Assembly: GCA_016801885.1 (NCBI GenBank)
Contig: CM028882.1
Location: 18,927,047-18,991,046 of the forward strand
DNA: 64,000 bases
Origin: Toxotes chatareus
Lineage: Eukaryota > Chordata > Actinopteri > Toxotidae
Direction of reading: 5' to 3'
The position numbers and the translations under genes were made by a program. Below the pieces are notes generated by a model. That model was not told the origin of the DNA. It ran no database searches and saw nothing but the letters and a program-made list of their open reading frames with translations. How positions within the stretch are numbered: position 1 is the stretch's first letter; each line of letters begins with the position of its first letter. Of this stretch, positions 12,935 to 27,300 are shown in pieces.

Positions 12935-13520
12935 TAGGGTTACAAAGGTTCAAAGAGGCATAGGAGTGAAGGGAACAAGCTACCCAACAGATAAGAAAAA
13001 GGAAGTTTGGAGAAGTATGAGAGCAACAGAGCTGAGGATAAAATAGTAGCGATAAGAGCACATGCGTAAGAGTCATCACCAAGAGTTCTTCTGTCTGCTT
13101 CTTGTGCTTTCTATAAAAACCTTCATTTATTATTACTGCTCTCTGTCCAGTATATACTATCCTCTAAGTGTTATCCATCAGAGTGTTTAAAAATACACTG
13201 TAGGCAAAGTCACTGTTCACTAACTCGTGGTGGGAAAACCTATCACACTTTCTCCATTTGATTTGGCTTACTTTTAAAAAGTTGTGAGTGGCTGCATCAT
13301 TTGTGGCCCTACATAACTTAATATGTACTGAGGAATTCTTTGACAATTTATGAGTAACAGTTTATTGTTAGGCAGTGGATACTGTATCATTAAGTACTCT
13401 TTGGTTCCACTGGGACCTTTTTGCTTTTTCTCTCCTTTCAAAAAGGACTTCAGGCTTCTCAAACTATCGAGGTTGCGCAGAAAAACATAAGAAACCAAGG
13501 GCAACCATCACTGGACTGCT

Positions 13521-13560
13521 ATCACCATCATCATCATCATCATCACCACCACCACCATCA
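13521..13560. repeat. (ATC/ACC)n trinucleotide repeat
   Basis: Six ATC-type units followed by ACC units. Reading frames through it give His, Ser or Met runs and are not real proteins. Confidence 0.85.
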
Positions 13561-15539
13561 GAAACGAAGGCCGAACAACAAGCCACCCCCATGAGCGGGC
13601 ATAATGGCAAGCCACTTTATCAACACCCATCGCTGTGAAAATAGCTATAATATGTGAAATGCTGTCTGGGTAGCAGAGAATGAGACGGGCGGTCTTGTAG
13701 CAAACCAAAGTACACTCAGTGCCGTCATGCTGACTGTTGATAATAGCACTGAACTGCTGGCACCAACGAGGAGGGCAGGACAGAAAAATTGGACAAAAGA
13801 CAGACACAAAGAAAGACACAAAAAAAAACAAAAAACGGAAGAAATCTTTGCTGAAAGACACTAAAACCACATGTGAGTTGTCCGCTTGTACACTGCTGTT
13901 GACAGTTCTGCTCCCTGCAGTTTGGTGCTTAGAGATAAAATGGGGCTTCAGGGCTTGAAGCTAACTGGCTGGCTGGTTGGCTGGTTGGGTGGGTGGAGGG
14001 AGGTCATGTGTCACAGCAAATTAATAACAGAGATATTAATTAGAAGCAGCGTTAAAAGTCCATAAAGGAGAGCGCAGAGGGAAAATGTTATCTCCTGTCA
14101 AAGTCCTGACTTCACAGCAGCTCCACGGCACAAGGAGAATGTAGGGCAGCCTTGAATTTAGCTATGGGAGTGCTGCAAGGACTCCACACCACACCACTAA
14201 TCTGATTCACAGTTCACATCACACCGTTTTCTATTGATCTCCATTGTACCAAACACTATTGTAATGAGAAACCAGCACTCCATAATTAGTAATTTGGGTT
14301 AATCGTCTTTGGTGTGTTGGGGTCACAGAAACAACCCCAGCCGAGTGGGAAAAAAAAAAAAAAAACACACTCGTCAGCCAACTGAGCTGTCTCTATTATT
14401 GTCTGACAGAGGTGAGACAGGGGGCAACTGAAAATGCAGCTTCAGTGTGTGAAATGTGATGTCGATCAAAACTAAGCAACAATAAAGTGAAGACAACAAA
14501 CCAGACTGTCTGTTACATGGCGTTCGAGGATGAAAGTGTGTTCGAGTGTGTGTTTGTGCTTATGTCAATGTGAGATTGACAGTGTGTTCTGACGAGAATT
14601 CCCAGACACTGCTGGGTGTGTGTGACAGAGAAACAGTGGTTTGTCTTGGGAACATATGCACAAGGGTGTGTGTGTGTGTTTATGTGTGTGTGTGTGTGTT
14701 TGGCCCCTCCCATTGTTCCTCAGGGTTGAGATTTTGCCAGGCAGTAACCCAACAAGGCTCTGACAGATCTAGGCTAACACTAATGGGGATAGGATGCATC
14801 ATCCTCATCACCGCAGCCCTATACTACGAGTATGCACACACGTACACACACACATATACATACACTTCTTATCTGTCTCAGCGCCAAAATCCTGTGCGTC
14901 AGGCTACAGAGAACAGGATTAACCCATGAAGATAATCATGAATTCATTTGTATCCCGAGTTCCATATACACTACAGTATATCATTACAATACAGGCTACA
15001 CAAGATCCAACACATAAGAGAGAAGAACAGAAAAATAAACTCATAAAATAAATCAGGGAAATTTTTCCAAACATATCTTTCGATAACTGCTGAAACCGAG
15101 TCTAAGTAAAAGTGCTGAAACTGCTGAGACTAAATATTCTGTTATAGTTCTTGATACAAGCATAATAGGTTTCGACAAGCTTACTTACACAATTTAATAG
15201 ACGAGCCAGCAAAGACAGGGAGAGACAATTATCTTCAGGGATTACAGCATAACTCAACTTTATACCTCATACTTGGTAGTTACTAAAGTTAAAAACAGAA
15301 GAGTAAGAGTAAAGTAAAAACAGAAAAAAAAGGATTTAAACAAACCAAGGTTGGCAAAAAATTATGTCGAAGAGAAAACAAAGATCAACAGTAAGATTAC
15401 AAACAAACAAAATAGCTAACACAGTCCTGCAAGAAAATATTATCATCAACACTTCAAGTGTGTTCACTTTGTTTTTTACTTTGAAATCAAGTCTTATATA
15501 ATGTGTCTAAAATGTGGCTCTCAGGATGGCAATGTCAGT

Positions 15540-15760
15540 ATTTTGGTCAGTCAGCCAGTTCACCACTTTGGCCAAGAACGAAATACATACTGGCAAGAAA
15601 TTAAGTCCCAAACACCCCCACGGGGTTGACAATTTTGTTTTTAACTGAAACTTTTCAGCAACCGTTGAATGGATTGACATGACATTTGGCTCAAATTTCT
15701 ACTACTGTATATCCCAAAGGATGAAGCCTCGTAACTCTGGTGGTGCCCTTACATTGTAGA
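15540..15760 (+). repeat. teleost interspersed repeat (GGATTGACATGACATTTGG family)
   Basis: The stretch around GTTGAATGGATTGACATGA and CCCAAAGGATGAAGCC matches a diffuse, frequently seen percomorph repeat. The boundaries are approximate. Confidence 0.45.
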
Positions 15761-18700
15761 CTGTTGGTCTTGTTCCTGCACTACCTGTCTGATTACCTTA
15801 TTGTTCATGAGTTTTGCCCCGCTGTACTGTGTGGTAGTGACATTATGATGTTTCCAGATCTCAGCAGTTACCGCACTGAACACACAGAATAGACAGACAA
15901 CACTACAAAGACAAAATCCAAGTTGCTGTATAATAAGCCAGAATTTTCCTTTAAATAAATTGGTCTAAAACTGAACAAATGTACTCAGCAAGCAGCTCAC
16001 TTAGTGGCTCTGATGTTAAGGGAAGACCAATTTTATGATTTTAAGCTTTAAGAGAGGTTTTTCTGCTCTTGAGTGAAACAAGCTATGTATTCCAATTGAT
16101 AACATAATGAGACATTCAACAGGCAGAGCTTTTATCCCATCATGTGGTAACTGGTGTCAGTAATGTCAGTCTGTGTAAGGACGAGGTGTACGGCATCGAG
16201 CAGTGGAATTCTCAAACCACAAGGAATCTGTGGGAATGGAACTGTATGGATGCAAAAAAGGCACTCTTCATCAATTATTTGCTTCAGTGCAATAAAGGAT
16301 AGCTTGGATTTGAGACACTTCTCACTGAGTGCTTCACAGAAACTGAATTTCTTACTTCTCACTGATAAAAGCAAAAAAAGGCAGAGTGGGAATAGGGAAA
16401 GGGAGAGGGAGTAAAAGATGACAAGGAAGAGAGATTGACAAAAACAAAGGGGAGGAGAGAAACAGAAACAGGCATACGACAGAAATGAGAGGCAAAGTTA
16501 AAGACAGAGAGGAGGAGAATGTGAAGAGTCACAATGACAGAGAATGGGAGTAAGTAAAAGAATGAAAAATTCTGATAACCCAAGAGAGCTTTCATTGCAA
16601 AAAACAAAAAACCCAAAACCAAAGGCATTGCAAACATCAAACTATAAAGAATCCACTGACACAAAGAATGCCTCTTACATTCAGAAATTTAAGTTCAAAC
16701 CTGATACAACAACAAAGCTGCCTATAACTTCACAGAGAGAGAAAGAGAGATGGGACAACATTTCTTTATCGTCTGTGTGACACTGTCTGCTGGGTGAAGC
16801 AAGCTTAAAATATGCATGAAAAAGTCCATGCCAGGCAGACACAAAGTGAAGCAAATCAGGCTCAAGTGTCGACAACAAGTGCCAATCAATCTTCTGCGGT
16901 GTCGTCAAATGATGCATCCTTGTGTGAAAGTTTGTGTGTATCTTGGAGAGAGGTAGAGAAGTTTGTACTGTGTGTGTGCATAGACGACACAGTGTAGATG
17001 AGCATTTGAGAATTCAAAAACTGCTATCATTGTGCTCTTACAGAGGTCTCATTACATGCATACACTGCTCCACAGAACAGGGATTAATTTTTTATCATTA
17101 TTAAAGAAAATCATTACAGTTTTCATTGGCTTTCTCTTGATTGTATACCTTTTACTTGATGGATTGTGCACTTAATCTTGCCTGTTTTTTTTTGACTGTC
17201 GTCACTGTATCTTTGCTTTTATCTCCCTCTTTCGATTTTCTGAAAGTTGCTGTATAAATAAGGTTTGCTTGCTTTCTTGCATGCATGTAGCAGATTATTG
17301 TTTTTTACTGGTTGCTGCTTAGTCCCATTTTTTAGTCTGAGGAAGCTGTTTTCCAGGAGGACAGAAGCAGGTATTCACTGTTAATAACCCTGCATTAAGA
17401 ACATGTAAGGGGCTGCGTTGGTGTGTGTGTTGCTAAAGGTACCACAGTAGGAGATAAAAGCAGGGGCCAGAAAGACCTGTTTGAGTGATCCATCAGTGAC
17501 TAAAGAGGCTTATCAGACAGCAAAATACTCAAAATAGATTTATAATACTATAAGAAATAATTTTACAGCTATAAAGTAGTGATGATAAACTAAACATGTT
17601 ACAAAGTAGTCTTCCAGCTACATGTACTTTACTGGCCAAAACTGGAAGACTTGCACTGCATTGCAGTAAATTTTGAGTTCAACCTTTTCGTCAGCTGAAC
17701 CTGCATTTATTTTTTGCCAAGGCCGCCCACCATGTTAGGACCCCCTGCTGTGCCCATGTAGTGGTCTCGTGCAACGAATGAGGAGGCAGCATACTTCAGC
17801 AGAGTGTACTGTCTGTCTGAACACGGCTTAACCCTAAGGCACGGGGAGGTTCATGCCGGTACAACTAACTGGTGCAGTGACTGACATGATTCGCCTGATC
17901 AACTTCCCACCCTGCAAACACTGTCAACTGTGTTTGTAGTAGCAACCAGCCAAGCCAGAACCATCACAGATGGAAAATGACACCAGGTCCCTTCAGTGAC
18001 GGCACAGCATTTCTTCCTCTGTGCGACCTGGGTGCCCATGTGGAGCTCTTTTAACCTAGAGTTTGTAACTGCCACCAGAAATTATGTCTCATTCACATGG
18101 GGTCTTAATTAGCAGAAAAAAAACAAGATGACTGTGGGGAAAAAAAAAAAAAAAAAAAAGATCCATGTCTTACTGGTAATTACACAAAGTGTAAAGCATA
18201 TTAATTTTTTAGGCCTTGATATAGCCCACTTGGCATCACAAATGACATGAATGTTTCAGCACACGCACTGAATCCATTGATTCAGTTCAGAGAATTTAAA
18301 ATTAAAATTATATTTACACTAAATGCCAATAATGCACAAAACATGCTACATTTCATCCCTGCCCAATACATAAATTAATATACACAGTTCAGAATAAAAA
18401 AAAAGGTATCATCCTGCTTTTCAGCTTCTGTCAATACACCACCAGCACAGCATCACTCATCACCATCAAAATAAAGGGTTACTGTAATTTTACCAGCTCA
18501 AGTGCTGTGCAGAAAGAGGATACAATACATTTTAGGTCCTGTGTGACTTTGCTGTATTATATGTCTTCTAGTGACTATGAGCTCTTTGACAGTTTGTCCA
18601 ATTGGAGGTCTCTGCCGGTGCCTGGTCATTGACTTTTGCCTGACAGAGAGAAATTTTGACAGTGAAAGACAAGGAGACAGAAAGAGAGGCGAAATGCACA

Positions 18701-21700
18701 GGAGGCTGAGCTGTCGGATTTTGGCAACCCTTCATCACTCCTACTCTCAATACACACTTTCATAACAAATACACAGTTCTCCTTCCTGGCTTCTTTAGTA
18801 TAATTTACACAAACACAAGCAAGCACTCTTCGTTGTTCCTTTGGCATCACAACATATTCTGATCATTAGTAATTAAAAAAAAAATCTGCAAACGTTTGTG
18901 GTACACTGTTATCTTGCCACGGGCACACACATCTTAACAAAAACCTGATGATGGAGTGGCTGCTGGTGTATATTTCTATCTGGCACATCAACTTGGAGCT
19001 GCAGACGTATGTCAGACTGTTGTCTGTCGGTCAGCTTACAGTACATGTATGTCTGTCAGCCTGTCCTCCTCTCTGTCTTTGTGCCAGCCTACAGTCACAA
19101 GCTTCCCTGGCTCACTGAGCTGTTTTCTGCCATCTTGCTGAAGGATGATCAGCAGGGGTTATTTCATGAGGACGCGAGGAGGGGTGTCTGTCACTGGGCA
19201 AACATGCAGGTGGCAGCACAAATAAAACTGTGGCACAAAGACGCCAGGTAATATTTTTCACAAACAGGTAATTAAGTGGAATAAACTGGTATCTCGTCAT
19301 AACTAATATGACATTCTTTATTATTTTTATTTTTAAATCAGAAATGATGTGAGATAAAAATGTTTTTCATAACTGAAGTCACATAAACAACAATGAAAAA
19401 CCACACATCTGTAGCTTGGATGGACAACTTACTGAGACAGTAAGGAAATGGGAGCACACGTTACTTGTATATAATAGTGTGCTTGGTGTGCTCAAGGATG
19501 CGTGTGTTTGTGTGCGTTCGTTCAGCTGTCTGTCACTAAAAACAGATTCGAAAGAATGCAGCTGTGCTGTCAAAACAAAGTCTTTTAATGTCTCAATAAA
19601 GATTTTAGCTGTTTGCGTCAGTGCTACAGGTGTGCTTCCTCCTCTTTAATGTCTTAAGTGTTTCTGTCCATCTGTCTGTACCTCATCAACACTGTTGAGG
19701 TTAGTCTAGTTTGCAGCCACCTGATTCACTATGGAGGAGGAATGCAAATGGTGAATTGAAGAGTGGTCAAATTTCCAGCTGAGAAGAAAAATGGATATGA
19801 AATTGTCCTAACCATTATGCTGAGTTTAATTAATAGCTTTTTACTCATTATGACAATCTAATCAAACTAAATGTAATGTATCTTACATCTAATATGTTCT
19901 AGAACTATGTTTAACAAACAAGAAGAGGATGGCACAGTAAGGCAATTACAGGATGGTGACTAGTGAACCTTTAAACATTTAAAATGTCATCATCTATTAG
20001 AACCTGCATTTCTCAAACTGCATGCTGCTGGGTATTCCCTTCGCTAGTTAGCTGACAGGGTATTATAAGTGTGTGTATATACCTTCCAGACAATCAGACT
20101 GGATTTATTTTATTTTATAATTATTATTATTGGTGTTGTACAAAATGTTGCACATTTCCTAAAGGTCCATCATTCTTAAGTTTCCATTTGTACTTCTGCT
20201 AATTCCCATAATGTTTTGCAACCTACTGGAGATCAGGGATGAACTTGCTGCATTTAACTCTAAATGTAGGTGGAGAGAGCATTATTAACCGCTAGAGTTT
20301 ACCAATTGAGAGAAAGTGACTTCTTTTTGCCTGTTGAATCTCCAGGCAGTAAAGAAACTGTATTTTTTTTGCCTCTTCCATGGCAGTTTTCCCACACTGG
20401 ATTAGCATGATGGAGAGTCTGAAACCTTTGACTTTTATTCAGAAACCTGAAACCTGATGTGCAGCAGCTGATCAGCTTGTCAATTACAAGGCAATATGTT
20501 CCGTGTATCCATCTGGGCAATAAAATGTAACAATGAACAATAAAATGGGCCCTGAAGTTCAATGAACATCTTCGACAGCTTTGGATTTTTCTTTTAATTA
20601 ACTATACCAGTCCACAATATTCAGCTCCGATGTGTCAGTTGCTGGAATCACTCAATAAACACTATGGTTTCACACAGAACACTAACAAAAACAGACAGAA
20701 ATCAATAGTTTTAAAAAAAAAAAAACAACCATGTTTAATCTTCCCATGACCTTTTGAGCCCCGAGTCGTTCAGAAAAACAGCCTGCAGGAGCCACATATG
20801 CACTGTGCATTGATGCTGAAAGGGGGGCACCATGAGCTGATATCCACATCCACAACAGTGCCCCGTAGCCATCGCACAGAGACAGACTTGGAACCTCAAA
20901 ACGTCAGCCATTCACTAAAAGCCTGTCGACTACAACAAATAAGAGCTGTCAAACCCAAACACTAGAGACTGTCAATCACCTCTGGTATTTATAACAGAAA
21001 TCAGCACAAGCAGATATGCGCACAAGCATGCACACTCATACAAACACACAGACACAGTCTTATTCTCCCAAATATATGAAACGAAGAGAAGAGGAGAAAT
21101 AAGAAAACCTCTGTCAGACTTACGAGAGACGACATGATGGGAAACCCTCAATGTACCGTAAGGGGCCTCCCAAGAACACGTAAAGAAGCCGGTATATGTC
21201 ACTCAGCCTTTCTAATTTGTGTGATTTGGAGAAAGCACCTGGGAATGAACTGTCCTAGAACAATCAATCAGTCTGAATATTTTATACCGCTTAACTTTTT
21301 CTTGTTTTTTCAACAGGCCTTTTGATCTCATTCTATTTAAACTCTGAAAACCGCAGGGAGAAAATAATAACATATAAGAATGGAATGTATGCTGCTGGGA
21401 AGAGGCAGCACGTTCCAGGCCTGTCAAGATGCATTCCTGAGAACACCCCATCTCTAACTGTATTCTAACCTTAAATTACAGCTATCCTTACTAGCTAGGC
21501 TCCTTTCATGCTTGCTAATAGCTTAATTGAAAAGTTTGGTCTCCGAGATTGAAGCATTGGGTTAAGGACGTAGACAGACTAACTTATCACAGTTAACTTG
21601 AAGGCATCAGTCTTGGACCCATTTGTGCAGAGGTATTCTAACCACCGGAGAACTCCAGAAGGACCCTATGCAGGGAAAAGTTAACAACAATCCTTCCTCC

Positions 21701-24248
21701 TGCATATGATCATGTTTTGATTCAGTGTGCAAAGAGAGGATGGGCTATTCACAGATGGGTTGTTCTCTACTCACTTGCAAACTAGTTTTCATGCACTCTC
21801 AATTTTAACACACAATGTTAATATGTTACAACTGACTCAGGCTGAGGGGCAACCTCCTGGTTGTTGTAAATTTACTAGTTAATTACTTGAGCTTTCCACG
21901 TACCCTCTGGCAACTGCAGCTGGCTGCGAATCACTGCACTAACACATAAATCACAAGTTTGCAGAGACATACACAGATACATTGCTGCCTATCTGTGACC
22001 TCCCTCCTGTCACACACACCTTGCTGTTTCACAATCATTCCCCTCAGGCTGAGGGAACAGCATGAGGGGAGGTCTTCCTCTGTCTCCTTCTGCCTGTTGA
22101 GCTGATTCTGTCTCCCTGTCCCTCTCTGATCTTCTCTGTGTCTCCCACCCTCTTAAGATGCATCTCCCTCTCTTGATGTATTCTGTTTCTTTATCTCTGT
22201 AGCTTGTCCCTGCTCCTGTCTCCCCTTGCACTTAGTGACGCCTTGTTATAAACAGCCCATCAGTGAGCTGTCCATCCGTGGCCCGGCTGTGGACTGACAT
22301 TTATTAAGAGTCAGCTTTGCCTGCAGTCTTGCTGCTTCTCTCTGCATCCCCACATGAATAGAGAGAACCAATTAGAGGAGGAACAGGGCATATGTCTACA
22401 TACTCGGAGAGGCTAGGCCACAAACACAAACAGAGAGAGCAGACAGAGGGAGGGATGGATGAAGGAAGAGAAGGAGACAGAAAGAGAAAGAGCAGAGGAG
22501 AGGAGAGGAGAGGTTTTGAATATATCTCACCACTAGTTCACCTCAAAGAAACACCTTTGAGGAACACAGTTAACCGTAAACTTTTGATGAATTGGGGACA
22601 CTTCCCACTGCGCTTAATGGGTGCTATAACAAAGACAGAAGACAATAAATGTGCTGTGAATAAAAGTGGCATAACAAACTTGCTAAATAAACACACAGCA
22701 CCTTTATTCAAGACATTAAACACACCGAGACACCTTGCACAGTCAATTTGTGCAGCCAACTCTCATTCAACAATGATGAGGCTTGACATTTATGAGCAGC
22801 AGGAGGTAGCTACTGGGTCTAAACAAATAACATCCTCGATGGTGGGCTGAATAGGATGACGGGTATTTTGCGTATTGGTTTTGTCTCACATGGATGAGGT
22901 CACCAATGTCCTGTCTATGCACATCGAGTGTGTGTGTGTGCTTGCTCATTATTTGTTTGCATGTGTGTACCGTCCGTCCACCTCCCCAATCAGAATCCAC
23001 CACATCCTGTGTTGTGGTTAGAAACAATGGGAACATGACTAGGCTTCCACCAGCGCATATGCTCCCACATCCGCCTTTTGAATCTTCACATGCTATGCAG
23101 CAAGACACAGTATGACACGAACACAAGTGACACTTATTGACGATGATGATCTACATGTGAGGAATCCATTTGTATATTAATCACTGTGAGGAGACAGAAA
23201 GAGAGGGAGACCCCTTTCAGGTATGAAAATGGAGCATTGCTGGGTTCCTCTGTTATGGTAATTAATTTTTGCCTGTTATACATGGCCCTCTGTCCTGGAA
23301 GAAAAAGCTGACTTGTTTGCATGGTATGTGGCCTCTGGCATGCAAGACTACAGTAGACAACACAGGAAGTATACTGCATGCACAAGGTGAGACTGTTTAC
23401 CAAAACATGCCACTCAACTGTCACGTTATCTTGCCCTTAACAAGGAACTAATTGTCTATTACTGGCACGTGAGCAATGTCATTTTTACAGTGTATTTTCC
23501 GTCATGGGCCTCGCAAAGTTGTCCCTTGAGAGTCATACCTTATGGTTCAAAATGTTTTTGCCACAATAGCTCTCATGACTTGTTTGCATGCAAAGTAATA
23601 CATATTAATGTTATAGTACTGTGCCTGCCTTTACTGGCAATTTGACCGCTTGTAGTCACACTTAAGTTGTTCATAGAAAAACATCTCTGGGTTTGCAGTA
23701 GTGACCAGCCCCTGCGTGATTATACCTCTTTTCAAGACAGTCTGCACATGTACAAGGTGTGCTTGATTGACAGCTCCCTCTTGCTCTTGTTAGTTTTGTT
23801 GGGCGGGACAGTTTACACAGCTCTCATTAGTATTAGTTCACTTCAGCCTGACGAGAGGTCTAATCAGCCACAGTAATTGAAAACACCTGTGTGCCTGTGC
23901 AGGGCCTTTAACGCTGATAAGAACAGTGCTTTTCACTCAGTACTTCATCAAGCTCATTAAAAGGTACGATGGGTATAAACACACTAAAACAACACATTAT
24001 TTACCAATTAGTAATAGCACACATGGAAGTACAACAGGTTTCATTCAGACAGTTAATAGTAATCAATACAAATGTCATCAAAAACAGTATACAAAATACC
24101 ATAGAAAAACATGCCAACATGAGAAAATAAATAGAACAGAATATAAATATATAACTAATAAATATCAAATCATGAAGTAAAAATAATTTATGTAAAATAG
24201 ATCTCTTTCACAGAAGACATTTTGATATGTCATAGCAGGAAAATCATC

Positions 24249-24360
24249 GGTGTAACTAATAACATTAACGATGGCTCCATTCCATTAAGGCACAACATAA
24301 GGGCCTGGAACTGAGAAACCTAAATTTGATGCAGCCATCACTAATGTTATTAGTTACACC
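24249..24360. mobile_element. 112-bp foldback element
   Basis: The left arm GGTGTAACTAATAACATTAA (24249 on) and the right arm ending TTAGTTACACC at 24360 are inverted repeats over 28 bp with 2 mismatches. The pairing continues imperfectly to about 46 bp per arm, leaving a short loop near 24295-24320. This is probably a MITE. No clear target duplication is seen. Confidence 0.6.
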
Positions 24361-27300
24361 TGCTCATTACAGGCCATGTCACGTCAAAATGTTTAATATA
24401 AAAATGGTCTAACAGCAGTTATACATTATAGAGCATGATGAAAGGGGATAGAGAGGGACGCACAGACAAGGAGGAAGAGACAGGCAGTGACGGTGGTGCT
24501 GCGGCAGAGACAACAGAGTGGCCTCTGCTGGGGGTCATTTGTCAGGTCATTAGGTTCCCCAGTTAATGAAATAAAAGAACAATAAAGAATCTCTCTGTAC
24601 TGTCCAACACAGAGAGTGGTTGTTCCAATGTGGAGTGTCCTCTTTCACCCACCACTTCCCACCCTACACACAAGAATACACCCACGCACAGACACACAAA
24701 CAATTTTTTCTCTTTTTTTGGTACACGTACACACACACACACACACACTGACAAAACTGACAGTCTCTAGGTGGGCAAGGGTGGGATTTTCACACGCCTC
24801 GCTCCCCAGAGCCCATTCAGTACAGTACACAGCATGGCAGCAGGACATACACACAAAGCCTGGGATTGTCTGCACCCAGTGGGCCACTCACTGAACTAGA
24901 ATGACAGAAACACACTGGAGCACGGATGCAGATACATATACAGGCTCACTACAGACATGCCTGAGCATGCATGCACGCACGCACGCACTCACGCACGCAG
25001 CTTTGAGAGCATTATTTCTGAGGAGCACAGGCCTATAGAGCTGGATGGATGTACACAGACATGGATGTACAGAGTCACCATCTAATTAACTAACTTCTTA
25101 ACAGACTGACTGAATTACTAAGAGACTGACTGATGAGACTTAACAATATATTTTGTTCCAAGCTCAACAAAGTCAGTTGCAAATAGAACCATTACTGTAT
25201 AAATATCACTTCAGTCAACCTACAATCAAGGTTTTGCTAAGTTAAATGCTGTTTGATGGAAGTTCGCCTGTTCCAGTTTGATGGCCCTCCTCCAGTGTCA
25301 TGGATCAAGTATGTTCTCCTCTGCCTTCACTAAACAGGTGGGAGCACAGCTACGCAGAAAACAACACAAAACGTCCACTAAAGGTTGAAGACAGCAGTTG
25401 GTCTTTGAATTTTTACTGGAAGCAAAGTGAAGCTGTGAAAACAGTACTCAAATCAAATAACTGTGATTGCAAATCACAAAAAAAAAACAAGAATTAGACC
25501 AAATATATAATCAAATTGAATTAATAACAATGAAACTGTGTTTACAAAACTGCAGACTGGCTGTCAGATTAGTTACATTGTCACTCATGTGAGAAAGAAA
25601 GATTCACCAGTGAAAGATCAACAATTTGCTCCCATAGGAAGTACAATACAGGATTTAATTTAGTCAACATACTGAATCCACAAGAATAAACATAAAAAGT
25701 GTAGTAAATATTCTATTAGCAATACATGAGTGTTGCTAATAGAGCTAGCATAGAATAATAGCTTTTTAATGGCAAGCTAAGCTAGCCAAGCTGCCTTGAG
25801 TTCTTTTCTGTAACCAGCTCAATGTTAATACTCATCACGCTGTACGGATGCTACAAGATTTAACTCATCAAAGATGCAATAAGATATTTTTGTGTACAAA
25901 ATCCCTTTCTGAAGGCATAAATACTCCACAAACAGGTATGTTTCTAAAGAGATCAGATTGAACCTTAAAAAGATTAAAACACTAATGGATAAAGTAATCT
26001 AATGATCGTTTAAAGACCAAAGCTGCCATCTAACACTCAGTCCTGTGATAAATTTTATCTTAGCCCATTCTCACTGGGGCTTCCAGATTTTCATGTAATG
26101 ACTTCAATGCAAAGCAAAGCTATTCCTCAACTGAATTTTAGCATGTCCTTAAATTAGTCAAAGAAGTAGCTTGTGGGTACAAAAGTGCAATGTGGATGTG
26201 ACACCAAGATAAATACAAGCTAAGAGAGACATTTGTCAACTAGTGATGAGGCTATGGGTTTCCCCTGGTATAAAGATGAAGGCCTACTAAACAAACCACC
26301 AAAGTCAGCAGAAAAAATATTCTCATTGCCTCCACACTTAGACTTTTAAATATATTGTTATTCTGGGTGAGTGTCAAGCTACAATTTGGGATAAATCTGG
26401 CTCACATCTTGCAGAGTACGTGCACTGGTGGTGCTTCAGAGGCAGCCTGGTACCATCTGTGCTCCTCAGTGGCCTCTGCGAGCTAACTGACGATGACTGG
26501 GACCACCACACCACCGCCACATCCTCTATCCAAGCCTCTCACTGCTTAGCAGTGCCTAACTTTAATCAAAAACACTTCTATGCATGCATGGAACACAAAA
26601 ACACACATGCACGCACACAACCATATTTTATGGGCACTGGAGTGCTTTTTGTGGTGCCAGTGACACTTCTGAACTTCTATGACAAATGCTCTATGACCAA
26701 TTCCTCTCCTCCCACTCTGTAGCCCGCTCCCCTGAACTTCTCTCTCTGATGAGGTAAAGCCACATTATTATTCAGCCACATGGGAATCTCTCCCTCCCTT
26801 CCTGGGGGAAAATATGACAGCTCCTCAACCCCTCTATCCTCTCTCCCCCTACTGTGGTCAGTGTTGAATAGAAACAGAGCCTGGTTCTGATCATCCCTTT
26901 AGTCGGCACGTCTGCAATGCGTCATCTGCTATATGCTGCGGTTGCTGGTTTCTCCATGGCCTTACAGTCTATAACCCTTAACTAATATACGAGGAATAAG
27001 TGCTTCTTCTCATTGATTTGATGCATAGCCACTGCCTGATATAAATAAGTATTCCTGATGCCTAAAGTTTGTTATAGAAATCAATAATTCAAGCTTTTGG
27101 CCAAGAGTGGCCAAGAGTGTTTTTAAAAAAAAAAAAAGCGCCTCTGTGTCAGTTTAGGACGGACGATTTTTTTTTGCTTGGTCATTTTCTCTACTAATAA
27201 AAGTATTTATACCCAATGTCATCTATCAGCCAGGTTCTATTACACATCCAGCCAGCATCGCCCAAAGCTGAGCCAACGGCAGCGAGAGGAGAGTGACACG

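Larger units (their letters stand above)
12935..24248. other. intron segment, mostly unique sequence
   Basis: Contains the ATC repeat, TG/CA-rich stretches near 14530-14870, the diffuse repeat at 15540-15760 and a GC-richer block at about 17700-18060 that I cannot explain. No exon is recognised. Confidence 0.5.
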
